Origin: Monocercomonoides exilis
Taxonomy: Eukaryota; Preaxostyla; Oxymonadida; Polymastigidae
DNA: 64,000 bases
Assembly (NCBI GenBank): GCA_001643675.2
Contig: LSRY02000002.1
Coordinates: 2,211,501 to 2,275,500 of the forward strand
Reading direction: 5' to 3'
Below are positions 24,430-34,120 of this stretch, piece after piece (the first letter of the stretch is position 1; every line of letters begins with the position of its first letter). The notes below the pieces were generated by a model that did no database searches, was not told where the DNA came from, and worked only from the letters and a program-made list of their open reading frames with translations. A program made the position numbers and the translations under genes.

Positions 24430-27152
24430 TTAATTGTTTTTTTTTCTTAGAGATATCATCTTTAGCAACTTGTGAGAATCTGTTATTTGCTTTACCTTTT
24501 CTGGCATTTTATGAATTTTTGGTTTAAAAGTTATTTCGCTATTACATTTTCTTCTTCTTTCAGCTTCTTCTTTTTCAACTTTCAGTATCGCTGCTTCTTT
24601 TTCTTTCTTTAGCCTTTCTATCAATGTATCTGGTGATTTTCTGAGATCCAATTTCGAACTAACATCCAGATCTTTGGATATTTTCTGCGGAGTGAATGGA
24701 GCTTCACATCGTATCTTCATCTCTTGTTCAATCTTTAGCCTAACTTCATCTTCACGCCTCTTTTTCATTTCATCATCAACCAATCCTTTCACTCCTTTAC
24801 TCCTCCTCTGTTTGGACTTTTTATTTATCAATGGAGTGAAAGTGCAATCATTGATCTTCTTTGCATCTTCGTGTGCACGTGCAAGTATCGCTTTCGTTTC
24901 CTTTTCTTGAAGTGTATTTTGCGTCCGTTTCAGAAATTCAGTAAAATAGAGCTGATGCTGTTCCACAATTGGTATTGATCGGCTAGGTGTTGAAGGAACA
25001 CGAAAAGAACTCAGAGTCTTTAATCCATCTTTTGAGGATAAAGTGGAAGAAAAGTACTCTTCCGAAATTTGATCTTTTTCAGGTGTATCAACTGGAGTGC
25101 TTGCTTCTTTTTCAATAATTACGCCTTTTTCTTCTCCAAGGCTTTTCATATTTTTTCCTATGATATCGTTTTCTGTTGATATTTCATTTTCATTCTCGTC
25201 TTCTTTCTCAAGTTTTATTTCTCTTTCAAGCATTTTTTGCGCAAGTTTCATACTCGTTGCGCACAACTTTGGTCTTCTTGTTTGCTGGGAAGATTCTTGT
25301 TCAGCAAGAATTGCTTCTAATTTTCGTTGTGTTATTGCTGATTGCTGCCGTTCAAGAAATGAATCAAATGACGAATTTAAATCAGTAGAGGGAGATGTTG
25401 AAAATCTTGCAGAATTAGACAGCCTTTGAGTTGAATGTAATCTTCTCAGAGCCTTTGGCGTTTCCCGTGAATAAGAAGAAAAAGAACAAGGAGAATTTGG
25501 AAGAGATGGAGTAGTTTCACCACATTCGCCAAAAGGAGAACATGAAAGCTGTCGAAAAGAAGATGCACGAGGAGTTACAATCAAGAAAGGAGATGAAAAT
25601 AACTTTTCTTGTGTTTGGCAAAATTGTCGATTTTCAATCTGATCTTCATTCCTTGTCTTAGGTCTTTTTGCAGTTTTATAAATATCATTTTCTTTCTCTT
25701 TTTCTCTCCATTCTTTCAATCGTTCCGCAAGTGCACTTTCGCTGTTCATTGTTTTGCTAACAGATATTGGGGATTGTGTACACGAAAGGCGGTCAAATGG
25801 ATCTTGCTTCAGATAATTGCATACAGATGGAATCGATGGTTCTTTGCGTGCTTCAATGGATGGTTTAAAAGTACATGGAGTCAATTCGCTTTCTGGTTTT
25901 GGGCGATGAAAATGATGATTTGTTGAATCAGGAACGTATGCAGTTCTTGTAAAAGTAAATGTGCAGTCAGGTGGTAGATCTCTTCCTTCGCTTCTCATTT
26001 TAGCGTCTTCCTCTAATTTTATTTTATGCATTTGTAAGAGTCGGTCTTCAACGGGAATTCTTTTTTGTTCTTTTTGTTTTTTTGGTGTTGATAGACTGAT
26101 TGGTTTCTGGCTTTGTATTGTTGAAATATTTGTCGTTGTTGGTAAAGCTCCATGCTCGTTGTTTGTTTGATTGTCATCGTGATGTTCTTTTTGTTTTTCA
26201 TTAATTTTTTGTGTTGTTAAATCTGCTTGATTTTGTGCTTTGTGGCAAATACTTTCAATATGTTCTTTTTCATTGTTTTCCTTTTCCCTTTTTATTTTCA
26301 ATTCTTTCAACTCTTGTTCTCTTTCTTTTTCTTTTTCTCGCATGCGCTGATAGAATGCATTAAATTGTCTTTTCGTCATTTTTTTCTCTTTTTTTTCATT
26401 GTCAACAGTCTCTTCAATATTTTGTTGTATTTCATTTGAATCGTGTAAATTCGATCCAAAATCCTTTGAATTTGTTAACGTTTGTCTCCAATCTTTTCTT
26501 TGATCTGTAAGGAATGTAAAAGGCTTTGGTGAGGTTGACCGTCTCATTCTTGGCGATTTTTTCTTCGAATATGTTTGAATAATCATTTCAGAAGAGCGAG
26601 TAATTTTTTCATTTTGATAAAGGTTTGTTCGATGTGAATAGACAATATCAGATGATAACTGCTTCGAATGATCCTGCTTGTGGAAAGAAACACTGGATGA
26701 TAGCGCGTCGTGCTTAGTTTTTGAATTGCACTCGGCTTCATTGAAGAAGCTTTCTGATTTATTTTGACTAATAATTCCAAAATTTGACTCTTCTTTCAAT
26801 TTTTTGAGGCGTATAGACAATGAAGTTAGTCTCTCTCGAAGATTTTCAGGTATGGAGTTTGGAAATGCATTTGATATATGATTAAATTTATCATCAGAAA
26901 AGGAATCTAACTGATTCTCATGTCCACAAATGGTATTTTTCTCTTTGTCAAAAGATAATACGCATCTAAAGAAAAAATGTAAGATGTTTAAATTTAAAAT
27001 ACTTTGTTGATTGATTAACAAAACTGTTCTTCATCTCCTGAATAAAGTTTTCTGTCGCTATCTTTCTTTAACTTCCATTCATTAAATGCAATCGAGCTGG
27101 TTCCTGCTGTTTTAATAGCCCTGTCTCCTGCACTTGGCAATAAATTTGACAT
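24430..27152 (-). CDS. Coiled-coil protein with repeated TFxP motifs
   Basis: Two exons, 27025..27152 (ATG) and 24430..26965 (TAA), with a 59-base intron (GTTTTG...CTTTAG, phase 2), give about 887 residues. I recognise no named family. The protein is charged and largely helical, with Glu/Lys-rich segments, and carries spaced motifs: CTFTF (~376), CTFKPSI (~404), CTFTPLI (~749), APFTPQK (~799) and ITFKPKI (~854). Such [CT]TFxPxI motifs recur in many protist proteins associated with basal bodies, axonemes or microtubules, so a cytoskeletal role is an inference only. Pro/Ser-rich, possibly phosphorylated segments lie between (many SP and TP pairs). The start was chosen because exon 1 begins with ATG and splices in frame. 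It is divergently paired with BUD31. Confidence 0.75.
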
Positions 27153-27202
27153 ATCAAATTTGAAATTACCATTATCTTTTAATTTAGCCCATCATATAAT
27201 AA
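27153..27202. promoter_or_regulatory. Bidirectional promoter, 50 bases
   Basis: Only 50 bases separate the start codons of the TFxP gene (minus) and BUD31 (plus). Both 5' UTRs and both core promoters must fit here or overlap the genes. The stretch is AT-rich with no recognisable TATA box. Co-regulation of the two genes is possible but unproven. Confidence 0.5.
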
Positions 27203-27815
27203 ATGCCAAAAATTGTTACAAAAAAAACTCGTTTTCCAGAGGGTTGGGAAGTTGTAAAAGACACTCTAGATGAATTTGAGAGAAAGATGAGAGAAGCTCT
27301 TGCAGATCCCCATGAAGGAAAACGGAAAGTTGAATCAGTTTGGCCAATAATGAAAATTAATCATCAACGCTCCAGATACATTTATGAAAAGTATTATCAT
27401 ACACACGAAATTACAAAGGAAGTTCGAAACATGCGTTTATTTTTGAATTATATGTATATACTTTTTATCTTTTGTATTTATCTCAGGTATATGATTTTTG
27501 CCTAAAGCAGGGATATGCTGATGCATCACTAATTGCGAAGTGGAAAAAGGTACATCATGCTTGCTTATTTGTTTTTCAATAATTTTTCTTTATTTATAGA
27601 CTGGATATGAAAAGCTTTGTTGTTTGAAATGCATCCAAACTCGAGATTCGAATACCGGAGGCACGTGCATATGTCGTTTGTGTTGAATTTTATTTAAAAT
27701 TGTTTTTGCAATATTTGTTTAACGTTTAGGTGTTCCAAAAAGCAAATTAGAGTCAGGGACAATTGTTCAATGCACAAATTGCGGATGTAGAGGATGTGCA
27801 AGCTGTGATGTTTAA
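27203..27815 (+). CDS. BUD31: Splicing factor BUD31 (G10 homolog)
   Basis: Four exons, 27203..27421, 27487..27549, 27600..27675 and 27730..27815 (TAA), give 147 residues, close to the ~144 of the human protein. The introns are 65, 50 and 54 bases. BUD31 is a zinc-binding component of the Bact/C spliceosome, contacting the U6 and U2 region near the catalytic centre. The match runs along the whole length: [34 protein letters not shown]-like INHQRSRYI, then [42 protein letters not shown] and the closing [12 protein letters not shown]. The Cys clusters that bind zinc are intact. This is a tightly conserved housekeeping gene in a very compact, intron-rich form. Confidence 0.97.
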
Positions 27816-28017
27816 AAAATCTCACTTCACATATTAATTTTTATAAAAGCAAGATTTTTAATATGTAATTTATTTTAAAAAAATCAAACGTAAATGATAG
27901 TTTTGTAAAGTTTTGTGAAATGCATTGAAAAAAGAATTTATAAGATGCGAATTTCAACATGGATAAAAATTTTGGGAAAAAAAAAATGATAAAAAATATC
28001 TGTTGCATAAAATGCTC

Positions 28018-29043
28018 TTAGCAATCACATTTCCTGTTGGAATTTTCGGAATCAGATTCTGTAATTCCAACAGAAGCAGATACTTCAGCTTCTGATCCAC
28101 TTTCACTTTCGCCTTCGTTACTATCTTCATCTTCTGAGATTTGTTTCTGTTTGTTCAAAACCATCTGTGCAAAGCGAGATTGAGTTAGCAATGAAGATGC
28201 AAACGAAGAAGATGACATCATCAAAATTGCTGAAGGATTATCATGATATCAGATTTATGAATAATTCATAAAAATGAAGTATATCAAGGTTAAAATATAA
28301 ATACATTTGAAAAAGATTATTCTATTTTGAAGTATAATTAAAATTCCAACCTTTTGCTAATTCGACGAACATTTCACTAACATTTGTTCCATCTAACGCA
28401 CTGGTTTCTATCCAAGCGCATGACTCCTTCATTTCTGCAATTTTGCGTCCTTCTTCCTCCTTCACCAGCCTCAAATGTCCAAGATCTTTTTTATTCCCTA
28501 CTATCACTCCAACACACGAAGGCGCACAGTGAACTCGAATCTCCTTCAGCCAAACATCGCTTAATGAAGTGAGAGTATTCGGATTTGTAACATCATAAAC
28601 AGCAACTGCTCCAACGGCTGCAATTTTAAAAATATAAAATTAATGAAATTTTCAAATTTTTCAACAAAAAAGAAAAAATTTACCTCCTCGATAATATGCT
28701 GAAGATAATGCTCTAAAGCGCTCTTGGCCAGCTGTATCCCATAATTGCAAAGTCACTGTTACATCTCCGATTCGCAGATGCTTTGTTCTAAATTCAACTC
28801 CAATTGTCGGCCTTGTAGACCAAAAAAACGTGTTATCAACAAATCTATTTAAAAGATTTGTTTTTCCAACATCAGAATCACCAACAACAACAACTGTTGT
28901 AAAAAATCGAAATTATTTCTTGAAAACTATCATCGAACAATAATAAAACCTTTATAAACAAAATCTGATGGCGAAGAACTTGAATTAGATGAAGGGGATA
29001 AAAGACGATCCGGACTTGGATTTGGCGAAATGTTTGATGGCAT
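28018..29043 (-). CDS. Rab11-like small GTPase
   Basis: Four exons, 28950..29043 (ATG), 28684..28893, 28351..28617 and 28018..28229 (TAA), give about 260 residues. All G motifs are present: P-loop GDSDVGKT, switch [21 protein letters not shown] and ETSAL. The Rab signatures YYRGAVG and [11 protein letters not shown], plus [10 protein letters not shown], point to the Rab11 group, which runs recycling-endosome and post-Golgi traffic. The first 28 residues form a Pro/Ser-rich extension not usual in Rab11. The C-terminal hypervariable tail is long and acidic (Glu/Ser-rich) and ends in CDC, a C-x-C geranylgeranylation site that anchors the protein to membranes. It lies only 42 bases downstream of the SAM-domain gene on the same strand. 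Confidence 0.93.
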
Positions 29044-29085
29044 ATCTAAAATTAAATAAAAATTAATAAGATCATAAAATAGAGA

Positions 29086-29386
29086 TCATTGTTTTGTTGA
29101 AAAACATTTCTGTCTTGCTTTCAATTCTTGAAATTTAGACCATCCAATCTGACCTGCTTCAATATCCGCACCAAATCTTTCTTTAAAAGCAGTTTCCGTG
29201 AGAGCAAGAAGTATTTCACCGGTTGACCTTCGAAATTGCTGAGCATGATCGCCAAGTCCAATTGAACAAATCCACATTTTTACATCTAAAAAGCAAAAAT
29301 GATAAAAACTTGAATCATAAAAACAAGTTGTTTAAACCAATTGGTGTCCATGCTTGAAGTGATTTAACTTTGTATTCAAATGTCAT
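29086..29386 (-). CDS. Single-domain SAM protein
   Basis: Two exons, 29338..29386 (ATG) and 29086..29285 (TGA), with a 52-base intron (GTTTAA...TTTTAG, phase 1), give 82 residues. Almost the whole protein is a sterile alpha motif: W-T-P-x-D-V-x-x-W, then SIGLGDHAQQF, LLALTETAFKERFG and a final amphipathic helix. SAM domains form homo- or hetero-oligomers and scaffold signalling complexes; here there is no partner domain, which suggests an adaptor or polymer-forming unit. The stop codon is 42 bases from the start of the Rab gene. The family assignment rests on spacing of hydrophobic and Trp/Gly residues that I can see. Confidence 0.75.
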
Positions 29387-29871
29387 ATTTGTGATGATAT
29401 TCAATATTTAAAAAAAAGAGCATTCAAAAAATGAAACATTCGTAGTTTCTTCATTTATAAAAAAATTATAAAGGTTATTCACATTTTATAATCAAAACTT
29501 GTGTTACAGATTAAAACAATTTTGTTTTGTCCGTCAGTCATCGAAAATCCACGAAAGCGTTGGGTTTTTTATAACATGCATATAAATATAAATATTGATT
29601 TATATATTGCAGATTTTTTGAGTTATCGTTTTAGAAATCAATTTCTATTTATTAACACGTATCATTTAATTCTTTAAACTTGACTTTGTTTCATAAATAA
29701 AATTAAAATGTCTTCCCTACCCGATACTGACTCCATTGACAGTCGCTGACTAGACAGATGGTCCGATGACCAAATAATTCCAAATTTGACTTTTTGATAA
29801 GACACTTTTTGAAAAACGTACTCTTATTCTTCGGTTATTAAAATTAACATTAAATAATATTTGCATTAATG

Positions 29872-30267
29872 CAGATATCGCATAAAATGCCGGACATCGC
29901 ACAAAATACCGGACAAGATCGATTTCACAATAACTGCAAAAGGAATAATTCTGTTTATTTTCCACAAAATATATCTCATCAATACAAACTCATTTGAAAA
30001 ACAAGACTTCACTTCAGCTTCATTTGTGCTCAGAAAAAAATAATTTTTGAAATTTCTTTGAGATAGGATTTTGAGTTTCTCCGAGATTTATAAAATTATT
30101 TTTTTCTGAGCACAAATGAAGCTGAAGTGAAGTCTTGTTTTTCAAATGAGTTTGCATTGACAAGGTGTGTTTTGAGGAAAATTTTCAGAATTATTACTCT
30201 TGCAGTTATTGTGAAATGGATCTTGTCCGGTATTTTGTGCGATGTCCGGCATTTTGTGCGATATCTG
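29872..30267. repeat. Inverted repeat, 176-base arms (foldback/MITE-like)
   Basis: The left arm 29872..30047 and the right arm 30092..30267 are reverse complements with scattered mismatches (roughly 90% identity by eye) around a 44-base loop. The arms contain two adjacent copies of a CCGGACATCGCA/CCGGACAAGATC motif and the recognisable block AAACAAGACTTCACTTCAGC. No transposase frame is inside. The facing short open frames at 29750-29965 and 30165-30374 encode the same peptide simply because of the inversion and are not genes. Likely a decayed foldback element or a source of hairpin RNA. Confidence 0.8.
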
Positions 30268-30869
30268 TATTTATTATTTTTATAATTGATGTTCTGATAT
30301 GGGTGATTATTTTTGAATTCATATTTTTTCCATTTAATAATATCGGTGCAAATATATTTCTTAAATATCAATGAAAAAGAATTGAAAAGTGAAAAGGCTT
30401 ATTGAATGCATTTTTATCTTTGATTAAGAAAAACAATTTGTCTTAAAAAAACAATTATCATGCTTATTCTTATTTGAAACAAAAAAATTTTTTGAAAAAC
30501 TTTCAATCATTGAAATATCAACACTACGAAAAAAGATATGATTTCAAAAATAATCACCAATATTTAATATAACAATCAGTGCATACCATTATTCAATGTT
30601 TATATATTTATTTTGTTAAACATTTGCAATTATAAGCCTTCTGAATCTTTAAAAAAAGCCTATTCTTAATCTTTGGCAATTTATAATTTGATTGTGGGAT
30701 TGATCAAATTTTTTGAAATGAAATTTTTTATTCTTTCGAATGTTTTATTTCTCGGAAATTCGTTGACACGAAAGGTTAATATAACTATTGAAAGCATCAC
30801 ATCTATTTATTAATAGGAAATTGTTTTTGTTCATCGCAATCAATAAATTATATTCATATTTAAGTGTGA

Positions 30870-31667
30870 TTTTACAAAATTGATTTTTTTGTAACAAGAA
30901 AAAACAATCTCGAAAAACTCGTCCACCCAAAAATAATTTTTAATTTTTACCTATTATCTCATCACGAAGTTAGTTTCTAATTACGCAAATTGCAAAAGAA
31001 GCACAGATGTACCTATGCCTTGGATCGCACATCTGGATCCCCAATACAAATTCACAAATGCAATTCTGAAACTTCTGTTTCATCGCGAGATTAAAGAGAA
31101 GAGTTGTTTGGGAATTATTCTCTTCATAGCGACAAACAATTATCTTTTTCACAACCTTCAAAGCATTCATCTTTGAAAGATTCTGACATAACAAAAGAAC
31201 GCCCAACATTGATCGATGATCACAGTGAAAATTCAACAATAAAATAATCTACTGACGAAAATACAACTGACGAAAAGACAACAGAAGGAGCAAATGAGAT
31301 GGATGAATCAGAGCTAATGAAACAAATTGGATCAACAAAAGAGCATTCACATTTTCTTCAAAAGCATCTTGTGAAAATAAGAAAACCAAATTCATCTTCT
31401 TCTGAAGAGAAACGTAAGAATAAACAATGTCGACAAGAACTTAATGAAATGTTGAATGAATAACCAGCAAAGGAAAAAAAGGAGTCGAGAAAAAAAGCAA
31501 AGAGAATGATTGAAATACTCAAAGACGATGAAAAAGAAGTGAAATCACCTTCTAGTGACGAAATAAAATATTTTCTTCACCCTCCCAGAGAAATTTCTCC
31601 TTCATTTGATTCCAAAGAAAGACACATAAGAGAAGAGTTCTTCAATAAATTCGATGGAAAAATGTGA
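30870..31667 (+). pseudogene. Decayed reading frame interrupted only by TAA
   Basis: One frame stays coding-like (Glu, Lys, Ser and Asp-rich) across about 265 codons but is broken at 30978, 31092, 31245 and 31461, each time by TAA, and ends at TGA (31665). The best part, 31095-31664, reads like a charged hydrophilic tail, for example TTDEKTTEGANEMDESELM and SPSSDEIKYFLHPPREISP. I do not recognise the ancestor; a mobile-element protein or a duplicated host gene are both possible. Introns could remove some stops, but I found no consistent splice set. The minus-strand frame at 30970-31239 is a shadow. Confidence 0.4.
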
Positions 31668-32074
31668 TCTTTGAAAGCAAAACACTATTTGCGATCATTA
31701 TCGATACTTAATTATCGTTTTTATTGTTTCATATCAACTATTTCTGTAATTTTCAATAGAATGCAAAAAGATAATTTCTTTGTTTCATTTTTTTCAAAAG
31801 CTGTCATTAAACTGTCCACGTGTCATAAAATGGTTCTGGATTTCGAGTAGTTGTAATTATTCATTATCACTTATGGAATTGAAAGAATTACAAAGAGTTA
31901 GTCATTACAACTACTTTTGTTTCGGACCGTGTTTCGCACCAGGGATCGGGGAAGACACTGACTATACAATTCTTATAACAAAAAAACAAATCAAACTCTT
32001 TCTAATTCTTTTTGAATTAATGGGACAAAAAAGAGAAATACATAATTTCAATGTTTAATAATATTTACGAATAG

Positions 32075-33033
32075 TGTCATATTTTTATTGGTACCTATTT
32101 TTTTTATTGGTACCTAAAATTTTATGGGTTTTTAAGCTTTTGCAAATAAAGAAAAATAAACAGAAACCTTTAAAACATCATTATTTACTATTTCCGAGAA
32201 TATTTTTTACTTTTACCATTTTACTAAAAAGATCTTGAAATTTTTATTTTACAAATGCGATCAAAGACATGCTCGCATTTCCACGAGCTTTTGAATTTGA
32301 TAGTTTTTCTTGTTGATGTTGTTATTAAACTTTTCTATTTTATATTTTTGGTTATTTTAAAACAATGAGAACTCTTTTTTTTCTTTGGATTTCACACCTC
32401 ACCATTTTTTGGTAAAACTGAAATATAAACAAAGCAAATATTATTTTCACCTTTTTCTTATAGTCAAATAATGCATTATTTTGTATAATATCATATAATT
32501 AAGCTATAATATATAAATATTTGTGTTTAACGAGTTTCACACGAAAAACAAAATATCAACTTTTTCATTTTGTGTGCCAAATGTTTTTTGTTAAATATTT
32601 TCTACACATCACATATTTGTAATAAAAGATAATACATTATTTGAACATTAGAAAAAGGTGAAAATAATATTTGCTTTGTTTATATTTCAGTTTTACCAAA
32701 AAATGGTGAGGTGTGAAATCCAAAGAAAAAAAAGAGTTCTCATTGTTTTAAAATAACCAAAAATATAAAATAGAAAAGTTTAATAACAACATCAACAAGA
32801 AAAACTATCAAATTCAAAAGCTCGTGGAAATGCGAGCATGTCTTTGATCGCATTTGTAAAATAAAAATTTCAAGATCTTTTTAGTAAAATGGTAAAAGTA
32901 AAAAATATTCTCGGAAATAGTAAATAATGATGTTTTAAAGGTTTCTGTTTATTTTTCTTTATTTGCAAAAGCTTAAAAACCCATAAAATTTTAGGTACCA
33001 AAAAAAAAATTGGTACCAATAAAATTATGACCC
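32075..33033. repeat. Large near-perfect inverted repeat, 349-base arms
   Basis: Arms 32109..32457 and 32651..32999 are the same length and appear identical as reverse complements on reading, with a 193-base loop whose flanks are also partly complementary (TCAAATAATG near 32465 and its partner near 32640). Outside the arms, imperfect complementarity continues to 32075 and 33033, ending in the terminus GGGTCATAATTTTATTGGTA and a variant of it. No open frame of note lies inside. This fits a recently formed foldback element or MITE dimer, or a palindromic duplication; an assembly fold-back artefact cannot be excluded. Confidence 0.85.
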
Positions 33034-34120
33034 TAGTTGATTTTTTCATTGAAATTGTGCAAAGTATATTTGTCGCAATGTTATAATGAAAATTTCTAAC
33101 ATAAAAAAAAATTGGTACTAATGAATTATTGACCCAATATATTCATTCTCGAAAAAGAAAAACAACAAGATAAAATAGAACGAATTTGCGAAGTGAAAGA
33201 AACCAATAAACAAACAAATAAATAAAAAAGAAAGCATTTGTCTTTCTGTATTATAGAATCATATGTTGAATAAATCAATTGAAAAGTTTCAGTTGGCTGA
33301 TGAAATGCTAAAAATTATTCAGCGAAGAACCCTTTTCCTCCCCCTCTTCTATTTTTTTCCCCTCCACCAATACCTCTCTTTTTTGTCATCTCAGAAGCAA
33401 ACAGTTTCAAGCGTAATAAAAATGTTTCTTGCTCTTGCTAAACGAATAAAATGGATCAGATCTCCAATAATTCGAAATCTTGAAAAGAACCTTAGCACCC
33501 CAATAATAACTTTCGAAAATATAAGTTTTTCAGAAACCATTGCCAAACTGGCGCATCATTCATAAGGCCAATGCAACTGACCCTTTCATCATTCAAACTT
33601 TCGGAAAATCCAAATTTCATGATTTGAACGTCAAATAGAGAAGCAGTTTCCAGAAATTGCTCTGTCATTCATTAACACACTTGAAGATGAAGGGAGAGAA
33701 AGATAAAGAGAGAGATAAAGAAAGAAAGAAAGAGATGGAGATAGCAAGATAGACCAGACTTGCCCTTAAGAGGCTGTCTTGCTGAAGGACAAAGAAAAGA
33801 AAAAAAAAATTCTTGCACCTGAAAATGAGCTGATGTTGCAAACTCAAAACACGTTGAAATGAAGCACAAAGCGAATAGTGATTTCCATTTTGCACAAAAT
33901 GAGAAAAATAGGCAATGTTCCACACATGTGGACACATAACTGCTGAACATTTCCCTTGGCTGCTTGAGAAAATTCATTTTTGAATAATTTATCCTAATTT
34001 GAATGACAATTTTACTCACTTGAAATAAATCATCAAAAAATGTATCAGCTGTAAAGCAGAACACCGTTTTTGAATGTAAAAGAAATGGATCGATTTTTTG
34101 TTCAATTAGTCTCGCACTTT
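33034..34120. other. Intergenic with a third element terminus and a GA-rich tract
   Basis: Around 33105-33133 lies an extra, inverted copy of the terminus of the neighbouring inverted repeat (TTGGTACTAATGAATTATTG, then ACCC). From 33685 to 33760 a purine tract of GAGA/GAAA repeats occurs. The remainder is 3' flank of the following minus-strand beta-helix gene. I see no gene. Confidence 0.5.

Noticed and set aside
29750-30374. Two short frames encoding a shared DLVRYFVRCPAF peptide
   Set aside because: They are the two arms of the inverted repeat read from opposite strands, not a gene pair.
31846-31915. 12-base inverted repeat AGTAGTTGTAAT/ATTACAACTACT
   Set aside because: It is perfect but short, in AT-rich DNA, with no extension of pairing, so it is weak evidence for an element or RNA.
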